From CAZNRY01 sp964575675 (GTDB lineage: Bacteria > Eisenbacteria > RBG-16-71-46 > CAIMUX01 > VGJL01), in the NCBI GenBank assembly GCA_964575675.1, contig CAZNRY010000080.1, positions 1-18,302 on the forward strand: a DNA stretch of 18,302 bases, read 5' to 3'. Shown here piece by piece: positions 7,425-13,524 of this stretch (positions within the stretch are counted from its first letter, which is position 1; each line of letters starts with the position of its first letter). The notes below the pieces were generated by a model. The model worked only from the letters and a program-made list of their open reading frames with translations. It was not told the origin of the DNA and searched no databases. A program made the position numbers and the translations under genes.

Positions 7425-7679
7425 GTGCACGTGGGCGGGAGGCTGAATCCGGAGGAACGGGCGCGGCTGGAGCAGCAAGCCCGCTACGCGGTGCGGGTGG
7501 CGATGCCGATGGATTGTGTGGGGTTGGCCGAGGACGGGAGGGTGCAGGTGTTGACGCCGCAGGATCCGCGGACCGGGCAAACGGAGAGGCTCTTGGACCC
7601 GTTGGACTGGATCCGCGCGGTGGTGAGTCAGATTCCGGATGCGGGGCAGCACCAGATGCGCTACTATGGGCCTAGGCGA
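7425..7679 (+). pseudogene. IS91-like (Y2 type) transposase, internal fragment
   Basis: Plus-strand reading gives GRLNPEERARLEQQARYAV, then DGRVQVLTPQDPRTGQ, LLDPLDWIRAVVSQIP and HQMRYYG. This is the pattern of the region just before the C-terminal zinc-ribbon part of IS91-family transposases (LxRYxxRP, DGRVxY, G.T...LxPLELI..L..L(V/I)PxPR.H..RYYG). The fragment stops at RYYG, the very point where the right-edge copy begins (HYGAYANR), so the two pieces together cover consecutive parts of one protein family. Both the Tyr-containing catalytic domain and the C-terminus are missing, so it is non-functional. The frame runs on into the element's terminal sequence. Confidence 0.65.
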
Positions 7680-7691
7680 ATCGGAAGTGGG

Positions 7692-7743
7692 GCTCGGCCG
7701 CCCGCGATGTTCAGGAGGTGGGCGGATACAATCCCCTACGCAC
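7692..7743 (+). repeat. IS91-like terminal sequence, copy A
   Basis: GGAGGTGGGCGGATACAATC then CCCTACGCAC closes this copy. The same end, in the other orientation, occurs at 10967-11029 and 17673-17736. Shared features are a CTCG(A/G)CCG block, GG(A/T)GGT(G/T)GCTG and ATA(C/G)AATCCCCTA. Copy A lies downstream of a plus-strand transposase fragment, consistent with a transposase-3'-side end. Confidence 0.6.
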
Positions 7744-7770
7744 CCATTTAGCAAGGAAAGGAGCAGAGCG

Positions 7771-8295
7771 ATGTCTCGATGGCTGCTTGTGGTAGTGGCG
7801 GCCCTCGTTGCCGCTGTTGTTCTAACGCCGACTCCTGGCGTGGCGCAGGGGTGCAAAGACCAGAAGTGGTGTTTCGAGGCAGAAGAATTCGCGTTCCGCG
7901 TCAAAGACGACGAAGTGACTGTTGACATGCTCCGCCAGATACACAAGGGCGAAGACACGGGGATGCTCATCGACTACCTCCTGAAAAATCGAAGCCGGCT
8001 GTTCATAGGATGGCTGAGGCCAACGCCGGAAATGCACAGCGTGACTTTTCCCTGGAATGTCGGCCTTCAGCTAAAATCCGATGAGACGATCTGGGCCGAG
8101 AAGTGGTTTGTCGGCAAGCAGCAGGGGTCGAGTTCGGTCTACGATTCAACCGATGTGAAAATCTTCGTTCCCGGTGTGAACGAAGCCAGGGGGAAATCCT
8201 TTGTTATCGTCCTTTCATTCCCGAAGGAGAAGAAGAACGGCGATGAATGGAGGAACGGGCAGGTTGAAGGTCTCGCCGTTAGGCAGCGAGACTGA
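7771..8295 (+). CDS. Exported protein of unknown function
   Basis: The protein has 174 residues. The ATG at 7771 follows AAAGGAG at good spacing; a longer frame reaching into the IS relic is rejected because it lacks a ribosome site. Residues 1-26 (MSRWLLVVVAALVAAVV, then TPGVAQ) form a clear signal peptide with an AQG cleavage context. The mature part is polar, with two early Cys (CKDQKWC) that could form a disulphide, a D/E-rich stretch near 45-60, and a central W/F-rich part (FIGWLRPTPEMHSVTFPWNV). I do not recognise a family. It starts about 28 bp after the element end, so the insertion may have replaced its original upstream region. Base use resembles the host less strictly than the trp genes (more A/T at third positions). 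Confidence 0.75.
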   Translation: MSRWLLVVVAALVAAVVLTPTPGVAQGCKDQKWCFEAEEFAFRVKDDEVTVDMLRQIHKGEDTGMLIDYLLKNRSRLFIGWLRPTPEMHSVTFPWNVGLQLKSDETIWAEKWFVGKQQGSSSVYDSTDVKIFVPGVNEARGKSFVIVLSFPKEKKNGDEWRNGQVEGLAVRQRD

Positions 8296-8330
8296 TGAGT
8301 GTCCGTGGCAAGCGAGCACCTAAGGTTGAC

Positions 8331-8387
8331 ATGATTGACGCCCCGGAAAGAGGGCGGTCGAAAGACTGCCATGGGAGGTTGACATGA
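8331..8387 (+). CDS. Possible 18-codon upstream ORF
   Basis: ATG at 8331 opens a frame MIDAPERGRSKDCHGRLT that ends in TGA overlapping the ATG of the next gene (ATGA at 8384-8387). AAGG lies upstream. The 12-bp string AGGTTGACATGA occurs at both initiation sites (8323-8334 and 8376-8387), so the start region itself appears duplicated. It may be a coupling leader or simply a by-product of the duplication; no independent coding evidence. Confidence 0.25.
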   Translation: MIDAPERGRSKDCHGRLT

Positions 8388-8650
8388 GGAAGCTCCTTGT
8401 ACCCTTGATGGTACTGACGTGTCTCGTCGTACCGGCTATGGTGCCGAACATCGGGATCAGCACCAATCCGCCGGTCACGATGACCGCGGCCACAACGCTT
8501 CACGTCCCGATCGTGAACGTCGGGGTCTCCATCTCGCCGGGCGGGACCGCGCAGGCATGGAACCTCATCTATGAGTTGTGTCGAGCAGGGGTCCCGGGGA
8601 TGTGCGATCTCTACTGGCATGGCGAGAGTGAGGGCTGGTGGGTAAACTAG
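8384..8650 (+). CDS. Small exported protein of unknown function
   Basis: The protein has 88 residues. The ATG at 8384 is preceded by GGGAGG at six bases. Residues 1-22 (MRKLLVPLMVLTCLVVPAMV) look like a signal peptide or single membrane segment. The remainder contains a Thr/Val-rich beta-like stretch and ends with two Cys (YELCRAG, GMCDLYW) and GWWVN. No family is recognised. It lies 88 bp after the preceding exported-protein gene on the same strand, so the two could be one transcription unit. The good ribosome site supports reality; the short length and lack of homologues visible to me limit confidence. Confidence 0.5.
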   Translation: MRKLLVPLMVLTCLVVPAMVPNIGISTNPPVTMTAATTLHVPIVNVGVSISPGGTAQAWNLIYELCRAGVPGMCDLYWHGESEGWWVN

Positions 8651-8806
8651 CCCGGATATCTCACCACGGGTAACGGAGAGCCCAGGAGGGGCTGAGATGG
8701 GGCTGATGGAGCCTCGTCGGGCAGAACACGAAGCTGACGGTCGGTGACTGCGACGCGTTCTGGAAGGCGGAGGGGGGCATCGATTTTCTGATCCTGGAAG
8801 ACCGCA

Positions 8807-9535
8807 TCACCGGTACCGCCGCGAGATCGCCCGCCACCGCTGGGGCGCGGTCTGGTCCCGCGAGACGATGTAGCCGTCCAGCACCGCGTCGTCCGCCGGT
8901 TCCACCAGCAGCGGCCGCAGCGCAAACGCCTTGCCTGGACCATCCGCGTAGTACGGAATCTCCTCCAGGACCAGCGAGACGTTCACTGTCGAGTTCAAGG
9001 GATCACGTCCCGACGTGAGCAGATACGACTTCTGGTGGACGAGGTCGGGTTCGTAGAGCGTGTGCACCCAGACCGGAACCCTCCTCCTCGCAGGTCTCGG
9101 AGTCGTGACTCGGCGTGACGCGCAAGTGCACGACATCCCCCGGCGCGAAGTGAAACGCGGAGCCCGGGAAATACCCCCCCCACCGTGCGTCGTGGTGGAA
9201 GTCGTAATCCGCGATGTCCCAGGTCCAGGAACCGCGTTGCAGCGACACGTGGAGTTCCGCGCACCGGAGGTAGAAGCCGCCGAGATCGCCATCTCCGCCG
9301 ACGTCGATGGGCGGACCTTCCCCCCGGATGTACCAGCTCATGCCCCAGCCGAAGTTCACATGGACGGGCCGGACCTCCTGGACGTCGTCGGCTGTTACGA
9401 ACGCATGCACGACCGCCATGCCCGGCTCGGCGCTGACCAGGCCGACCGACACCTCGCCGTCCTCGCCGGTGGTCCCCTCGGCCGGGCCGGAAAAGGTCCC
9501 CAGGCCGGTGTCGAAGACGAGGACAATGGGATGCC
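8807..9535 (-). pseudogene. Frameshifted, 5'-truncated exported protein with a Big_1/invasin-like Ig domain
   Basis: Two overlapping minus-strand frames read as one protein. The first (from about 9535) begins IVLVFDTGLGTFSGPAEGTT, then GEDGEVSVGLVSAEPGMAVV, which fits a bacterial Ig-like (Big_1 type) domain. It continues with FGWGMSWYIRG, GSWTWDIADYDFHHDARWGG and APGDVVHLRVTPSHDSETCE. Near 9079-9090, in a CTC triplet run, the sensible frame shifts to VPVWVHTLYEPDLVHQKSY and goes on to a stop at 8807. There is no start or signal peptide: at about 9535 the sequence joins an unrelated fragment on the other strand. I infer a decayed gene; a sequencing error could explain the frameshift but not the missing 5' end. 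Confidence 0.55.
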
Positions 9536-9541
9536 TTCGTC

Positions 9542-9871
9542 TTGAAGTTGAATATTGGCAATCCCTACAGCGCCGTTCCTTGGGAAGGAATCGATCCGGA
9601 CAGTCGGATCGCTGTCTGGCCAAACCCGACAAGCGGTCAGACGACTATCGATCTCACTCTTTCCACCGATGCTCGGGTGGAGATCGAGGTATTCGACCTT
9701 GCAGGGCGGAGCGTGAGCAATCTCTGGCGTGGATCTGCAGCGATGGCGCCAAGGCGCATCGTCTGGAACGGTCAGGATGACTCTGGTCGCCCGTTGCCCC
9801 CGGGTGTCTACTTCGCCCGTCTGCGCGCCGGAGAGCCGGAGGCCGGACAGCGGATCGTGATTCTGCGATGA
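9542..9871 (+). pseudogene. FlgD-like Ig / type IX-like C-terminal domain, gene remnant
   Basis: About 109 codons ending at a stop at 9871. The pattern is that of C-terminal domains of exported FCB-group proteins: VWPNPTSGQTTIDLTLS, then VEIEVFDLAGRSV, RRIVWNGQDDSGRPLPPGVY, FARLRAG, and a basic end RIVILR. Such domains sit at the extreme C-terminus of large secreted proteins, so an isolated one without signal peptide or main body is a 3' remnant. No ribosome site precedes 9542 (TTG), and the frame is open leftward only into antisense of the neighbouring broken gene, so the true 5' part is lost at a junction near 9535-9545. Confidence 0.65.
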
Positions 9872-10157
9872 CGAGGGCGGTCAGTCCGGTGAAGCGCTCC
9901 AGGAAGACGGAAGCCATCGTATCGACCGCAAAATAAAGGGCAACCTCGACGAGATCGGCCGCCCCGCAGTCGGCTGGCATCATGCGACCATGACTTAGTC
10001 GATTCTATGGCATTATGGTCGTCTTGCATTCTCCCCGGCGACGCCCCGCCCGGATCATCCTCGGTCGGTGTCGATGGGCACGAGATGGATGTAGAGTATT
10101 GAAGCGTCGCGCGGCCGGCCGCCGCTCGGCTGTTCACGTCGCCGCGGAGGGTCCCGG
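9872..10157 (+). other. Intergenic stretch before the beta-barrel gene
   Basis: No gene is supported. It contains a 7-bp inverted repeat CGACCAT (9985-9991) and ATGGTCG (10015-10021) with a 23-base gap, about 137 bp ahead of the next start. This could be an operator or chance. No convincing -35/-10 pair was found. A minus-strand frame over 9850-9983 is discussed under rejected items. Confidence 0.3.
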
Positions 10158-10895
10158 ATGATCCGTTCCTGGCGCAACTGCATCATCTACACCATCTGTC
10201 TCACCGCGTGGCTCGGTACGGCGGCTGCGGGTGCCTCCAGAGAGGTCTTCCTCGATCTTTTTCTCGGCCGCAGCTTCCCCGCGGGAACCGACATCCGGGT
10301 CCGGCAGCCCGCACGGCAGACCGATTTCGTCGTGCGCCGCGTCTCTTTGGAGGATCGCTCGTTCGAAGGTCCTCTCTGGTACAACCTCCGCGTGGGGACT
10401 TTCCTGAAGCGTCCCGATTGGGTCGGTCTCGCGCTCGATTTCAAGCACGCGAAGATCTATGCGCGCACCTCTGAATCGAAGCGCGCGACCGGCTTCATCG
10501 ACGGCGAGAGGATCGATGGGGCGATGCCGGTCGACTCGCTGATCCAGCGGTTCGACGTCTCGCATGGGATCAACTACCTGTTCCTCGACCTCATCGCGCG
10601 ACGCCGGATCGCCCGGCACTCGCTCCGGGCGGGAATCGGCGCGGGGGTCGTGATCGCTCATCCGGAGAATCGGATCCGAGGGGAGGCGAACGACCAGAAA
10701 TACGAGATCGCCGGGGCCGCGCTGCAGGTTTCACTGGGGATGCGAACCCCGCTCTCGAAACGGCTGAGCGCTGCCGCGGAGTACGCCCTCACGATCTCCG
10801 ACCCCGATATCGGGGTCGCAGGCGGGAGCGCCCGGATGCACGACCGGACGTCGCATGTGTCGCTGGGGGTCGCGATTCGTTCCCTGCCGGACTGA
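10158..10895 (+). CDS. Outer-membrane beta-barrel protein
   Basis: The protein has 245 residues. The ATG at 10158 has GGAGG seven bases upstream. Residues 1-25 (MIRSWRNCIIYTICLTAWLG then AAAGAS) form a signal peptide. The rest shows alternating short amphipathic strands typical of small barrels: WYNLRVGTFLK, WVGLALDFKHAKIYA, LRAGIGAGVVIAH, AGAALQVSLGMRT, SAAAEYALTI, and a last strand TSHVSLGVAIRSLPD. Strand motifs such as DFKHAKIYA and FDVSHGINYLFLDL resemble the OMP_b-brl type of outer-membrane proteins. No enzyme active site is apparent, so a porin-like, adhesin or structural role cannot be chosen. It stands alone; a second start with its own ribosome site lies 55 bp downstream but is cut off by an element end. 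Confidence 0.7.
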   Translation: MIRSWRNCIIYTICLTAWLGTAAAGASREVFLDLFLGRSFPAGTDIRVRQPARQTDFVVRRVSLEDRSFEGPLWYNLRVGTFLKRPDWVGLALDFKHAKIYARTSESKRATGFIDGERIDGAMPVDSLIQRFDVSHGINYLFLDLIARRRIARHSLRAGIGAGVVIAHPENRIRGEANDQKYEIAGAALQVSLGMRTPLSKRLSAAAEYALTISDPDIGVAGGSARMHDRTSHVSLGVAIRSLPD

Positions 10896-10950
10896 CCGAG
10901 GCGGCGGAGACATGGGAAACCACCCTCTCGGACCAGGAGGAGACCTGTTC

Positions 10951-10973
10951 ATGCTCGAGCTTGCCTGTGCATA
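10951..10973 (+). pseudogene. Truncated gene start at an element junction
   Basis: AGGAGG followed at eight bases by ATG CTC GAG CTT GCC TGT GCA TAG. The strong ribosome site suggests a real gene began here; it is cut after six or seven codons where the IS91-like end begins (GCATAGGGGATT). The gene cannot be identified. Confidence 0.3.
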
Positions 10974-11029
10974 GGGGATTCTATTCAGCCACCTCCCCAG
11001 CAACGCGCCCGGTCGAGACCAAAAGAGGG
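10967..11029 (+). repeat. IS91-like terminal sequence, copy B
   Basis: Begins GTGCATAGGGGATTCTATTC and continues AGCCACCTCC to GCGCCCGGTCGAGACC. It matches 17673-17736 over about 63 bp and the reverse complement of 7692-7743. The strongest block is CAACGCGCCCGGTCGAGAC, nearly the same in copy C. It is a solo end with no transposase next to it: a truncated gene start lies on one side and a sigma-factor 5' end on the other. Confidence 0.6.
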
Positions 11030-11215
11030 GTCAAGAACGTCCCTGAGACGGTCCGGGAGCCTGCCGGACGCCCAGCGCCGGAGGCGGGGGAGGGTGCGTG
11101 CGAACAGCCGTTCCCGGGCCGAGTGATCGCCACCTCGAACCAGGGCAAGGAGCTTGGCCGTCGATTCTGGGGAAGGGGAGTCCGCTGCACCGTTGCCTGA
11201 TCGGGGGTCACCCAC
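11030..11215 (-). pseudogene. ECF-type RNA polymerase sigma factor, 5' remnant
   Basis: Starting at GTG 11215, with AGGAGG seven bases upstream, the minus strand reads STAKLLALVRGGDHSARERL, then FARTLPRLRRWASGRLPDRL and RDVLD. This is the standard opening of region 2 of ECF sigma factors of the LL.(R/L)(A/V)R.GD..A.E.LF.R..PRLRRWA.GRLP..(L/A)RD type. In intact members an acidic DLVQ(D/E)TL segment follows; here the frame runs instead into the IS91-like end and stops at 10985. Region 2.4 and all of region 4 are missing, so the product cannot act as a sigma factor. About 62 codons remain. Part of the last ~30 bases also resembles the right-hand element copy, so the exact junction is uncertain. 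Confidence 0.6.
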
Positions 11216-11255
11216 GATAGCACCTCCTGTCCTTCCAGAAAACCCGAACCTCAAT

Positions 11256-11626
11256 GGATCTAGTGGCTTACGGCCAACTCAATCACTGAGCCTCCCGGCG
11301 TTCCCACAGCTCCATGATCTTCGGTGGTGGTGAATGTAGCATGTCCGAATGCTCATGTTGCTACGATCCTTGGCTTCTTTCCACCAAGACCAGCTCCGGT
11401 CGCGTGCCTCGATACAGGCGCGGGTTCGTCAACCGCTCCAGACCGGGGTCCGGAGTTCCCAGGCCAGTCAACCAGAAGTGGGTGGAGAAGAGAGTCGGCG
11501 AGAGCCTCGGTCTCGGCGGAGCGGTTTGAGAGGAATTCTTCGGGGGCCCAGAGGTGACCGTTTACGAACCGGTTCTCCGACGGGTCGATTAGCCGACGCG
11601 ACAAGTATAACTGATTCACGCTGCAG
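11256..11626. other. Stretch without a supported gene
   Basis: No frame here has a ribosome site plus recognisable protein features. A small hairpin (GTAGCA at 11336-11341, TGCTAC at 11359-11364) is the only structure noted. The surroundings are broken genes, so this is probably decayed sequence. Confidence 0.4.
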
Positions 11627-11629
11627 TGA

Positions 11630-11731
11630 GACGGTCGCGACGACTCCGGACGCGAGGTCCCCGCAGGGGTCTATCTCGCTCGCCTACACCATGAAGCAGG
11701 TTTTGTGGTTGCCAGACTCGTGAAGACGCAG
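11630..11731 (+). pseudogene. Second FlgD-like C-terminal domain remnant, with nonsense codon at the conserved Trp
   Basis: In frame, the plus strand reads TGA then DGRDDSGREVPAGVYLARLH and EAGFVVARLVKTQ. FlgD-like C-terminal domains have WDG.D..G..VP.GVY.ARL; the TGA at 11627-11629 stands exactly where the TGG for the conserved Trp is expected, preceded in frame by FTLQ. Only about 35 codons remain, so the body of the protein is gone. The frame is not closed by a stop and runs on into the ATPase gene 70 bp later. Confidence 0.5.
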
Positions 11732-11752
11732 CAGGGAGACTGCCCGGGGCCA

Positions 11753-11774
11753 ATTGACAATCTGATTGACAATC
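11753..11774 (+). repeat. Tandem ATTGACAATC direct repeat upstream of the ATPase gene
   Basis: ATTGACAATC occurs at 11753-11762 and 11765-11774 (12-bp period). Each copy contains TTGACA, a perfect -35 hexamer, and the second is inside the inverted repeat GATTG-A-CAATC. No good -10 follows at 16-18 bases. It could be a regulator-binding site or part of a promoter. Confidence 0.35.
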
Positions 11775-11800
11775 AGCCCCGTCTGCGGTCCAATCCCGTC

Positions 11801-13021
11801 ATGTTTGTCACCCGCACCATCGAACCCCGGCTGCGGGCCGCGGCCCGCCAGTTCCCGGTGGTCACCGTCACCGGTCCCCGACAGTCGGGCAAGTCCACCC
11901 TCTGCCGGATGGCTTTCCCGGCTAAGCCCTACGTCTCGCTGGAGTCGCCCGACACGCGGGATTACGCCAGGCAGGATCCTCGAGGCTTCCTCCGCGAGCA
12001 CGCCGACGGGGCCATTCTGGACGAAATCCAGCGGGTGCCGGAGCTCTTCTCCTACCTCCAGGTCGAGGTGGACGAACACCCGCGCCGTGGTCGGTTCATC
12101 CTGACCGGATCGGCCAATTTCCAGTTGATGACCTCGATTTCGCAGTCGCTGGCGGGGCGCACCGCGCTCCTTCAGTTGCTGCCTCTCTCACTGGAGGAGA
12201 TCCGTCGTTTCCCCCGTCCGTCGCGCGATCTCTACGAGGTGCTCTTTCGCGGGGGATATCCCGCGCTGCACCGGCAGAAACTCGACCCGGTCGATTGGCA
12301 CAACGCCTATGTGGGCACATACGTTGAGCGCGACGTGCGTCAACTCCTGAACGTGGGAGATCTGCTAGCCTTCCAGACGTTCCTTCGGATGTGCGCCGCG
12401 CGCAGCAGCCAGCTTCTGAACCTCTCGGGACTCGGGGCCGACTGTGGCGTGAATCACGGCACGTCCCGGGCCTGGCTGTCGGTCTTGGAAACGAGCTTCC
12501 TCGTCCACCGCCTGCCGGTCTTCGCCGCGAATCTGGGCAAGAGACTGGTGAAGGCGCCGAAGCTGCACTTCCTCGACAGCGGGCTGCTCTGCTTTCTTCT
12601 CGGGATACAGGCCGCCAGTCAGTTGCGGCGTCACCCGCTCCGTGGAGCGATTTTCGAGAGCTGGGTGGCGGCAGAGGTCCTCAAAGGGCACACGCATCGA
12701 GGCCTGCCGCCGCGGCTGACCTTCTTCCGGGACCGCAAGGGCGAGGAGGTGGATCTCGTTGTCGAGCATCCCGGGGGCGTCACGGCCATCGAGGTGAAGT
12801 CCGGTGAGACGGTGACCGGCGAATTCCTGCGTCCCCTCGATCGTTTTGAGGAGGCCGTCCGTGCCGCAACGCCGCCGTCCATCGGACGGGTCGACCGGGT
12901 GCTTGTCTATGGCGGGACCGAGCGGCAAGATCGCAGCACGGCACGCATTGTGCCCTGGTCGGAGCTCGATCGCGAAAACTGGACCCGCTCTCCACGCTCC
13001 CTCGCGCGTCCGCGTCCGTGA
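11801..13021 (+). CDS. AAA-family ATPase with DUF4143 C-terminal domain
   Basis: The protein has 406 residues from ATG 11801. The opening FVTRTIEPRLRAAARQFPVV is the usual N-terminus of this family, so the longer open frame from GTG 11705 is rejected. Walker A is GPRQSGKST (25-33) with Lys31, Walker B is AILDEIQRVP (Asp74/Glu75), and a sensor-type strand reads FILTGSANF. GGYPAL and YVERDVRQL follow, typical of AAA_14. The C-terminal part has FFRDRKGEEVDLVVE and AIEVKSGE, a D...ExK arrangement like the PD-(D/E)XK fold assigned to DUF4143. These proteins are common accessory genes, often mobile, with no settled role. No Shine-Dalgarno sequence is evident, and it sits among broken genes and element ends, in keeping with acquisition. 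Confidence 0.88.
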   Translation: MFVTRTIEPRLRAAARQFPVVTVTGPRQSGKSTLCRMAFPAKPYVSLESPDTRDYARQDPRGFLREHADGAILDEIQRVPELFSYLQVEVDEHPRRGRFILTGSANFQLMTSISQSLAGRTALLQLLPLSLEEIRRFPRPSRDLYEVLFRGGYPALHRQKLDPVDWHNAYVGTYVERDVRQLLNVGDLLAFQTFLRMCAARSSQLLNLSGLGADCGVNHGTSRAWLSVLETSFLVHRLPVFAANLGKRLVKAPKLHFLDSGLLCFLLGIQAASQLRRHPLRGAIFESWVAAEVLKGHTHRGLPPRLTFFRDRKGEEVDLVVEHPGGVTAIEVKSGETVTGEFLRPLDRFEEAVRAATPPSIGRVDRVLVYGGTERQDRSTARIVPWSELDRENWTRSPRSLARPRP

Positions 13022-13025
13022 CTAC

Positions 13026-13141
13026 AGCCCGGGCTGGAGCAGTCGGCCATAGATGCGAGGCGCGCGAAGCCTCGGCGACGTAGGCGTACGTCCCGTACGT
13101 CGAGGAGCCGGGGCAAGCGCAACGAAGCAGATGCGGTCGAA
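13026..13141. repeat. Palindrome-rich GC repeat after the ATPase gene
   Basis: Contains the perfect palindrome AGCCCGGGCT (13026-13035) and an 8-bp stem GGCGTACG / CGTACGTC around TCC (13083-13101), flanked by CCTCGGC ... GCCGGGG. No T-run follows, so it is not a typical terminator, though it could still stabilise the ATPase mRNA end. It directly abuts the IS91-like relic at 13142. Both strands are open for long distances only because of low-complexity R/P/S/A codons. Confidence 0.4.
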
Positions 13142-13270
13142 GGCATGACCAGCCCGCCGCCTCCGGCAGACTTGCCGTATCGCCCGGCGGCCCACGACCA
13201 ACAAACGGGTCCCGCCCTCCCCTCTCTCGCATCCCGGCCAGGATCCGATCCACGATCGCGGGATCGGTGA
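13142..13270 (-). pseudogene. IS91-like transposase C-terminal tail, relic
   Basis: The minus strand reads LTDPAIVDRILAGMRERGGR then DPFVGRGPPGDTASLPEAAG, the same tail as the transposase at the right edge. The first 103 bases (13142-13244) are identical to 17934-18036; five or so differences occur in the last 26. Nothing recognisable of the transposase lies upstream of 13270, and downstream the two copies diverge abruptly at GGCATGACC. It is a fragment and cannot be functional. Confidence 0.7.
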
Positions 13271-13330
13271 GCGGCATTCCACGGGCGGTTTGCCCAAGGC
13301 TCGGTTCGCACTCCCCACAATCCAGGAGCG

Positions 13331-13356
13331 GAGACGAGACCGGGAGACGAGACCGG
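13331..13356 (+). repeat. 13-bp tandem duplication
   Basis: GAGACGAGACCGG occurs twice in direct succession. It lies just upstream of the promoter candidate for the protease operon. Function unknown. Confidence 0.6.
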
Positions 13357-13360
13357 GAGC

Positions 13361-13389
13361 TTGAGTACCGCCCCCGAACCGGCTAGCAT
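13361..13389 (+). promoter_or_regulatory. Candidate promoter of the protease operon
   Basis: TTGAGT (13361-13366) and TAGCAT (13384-13389) are spaced 17 bases apart, each matching the sigma-70 consensus at 4/6. The start codon follows about 135 bp later. It is the best pair found between the IS relic and the gene. Confidence 0.3.
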
Positions 13390-13524
13390 TATTCGCGGTC
13401 ACTCGATGCAAGCGAGGGGGCGGAGAAGCCACCCGCGCGCCATGCGCGGACCGTCCCGTGAAGATGCGATCCGGACCCGCCGCCGCCGACGGCATCTGCC
13501 GCTGCGCCTGAAGGAGAAAAGCGA

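Noticed and set aside
8697..8830. Plus-strand peptide GQNTKLTVGDCDAFWKAEGG followed by IDFLILEDRIT
   Set aside because: Plausible composition, but it starts after a stop, has no initiation site and soon degenerates; not enough to call a gene fragment.
9850..9983. Minus-strand peptide ADLVEVALYFAVDTMASV, then FLERFTGLTALVI
   Set aside because: Looks protein-like, but it is short, lacks a clear start signal and runs into antisense of the FlgD-like fragment; I could not assign it.
11353..11619. 88-codon minus-strand frame
   Set aside because: No ribosome site, family motif or supporting context; could be a decayed piece but cannot be supported.
11705..11800. N-terminal extension of the ATPase from GTG 11705
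   Set aside because: The extension is the tail of a FlgD-like domain remnant; family members start at the MFVTRTIEPRL-type N-terminus.
13331..13356. Start of a CRISPR-like or minisatellite array
   Set aside because: Only two 13-bp units in direct contact, with no spacers and no further copies.
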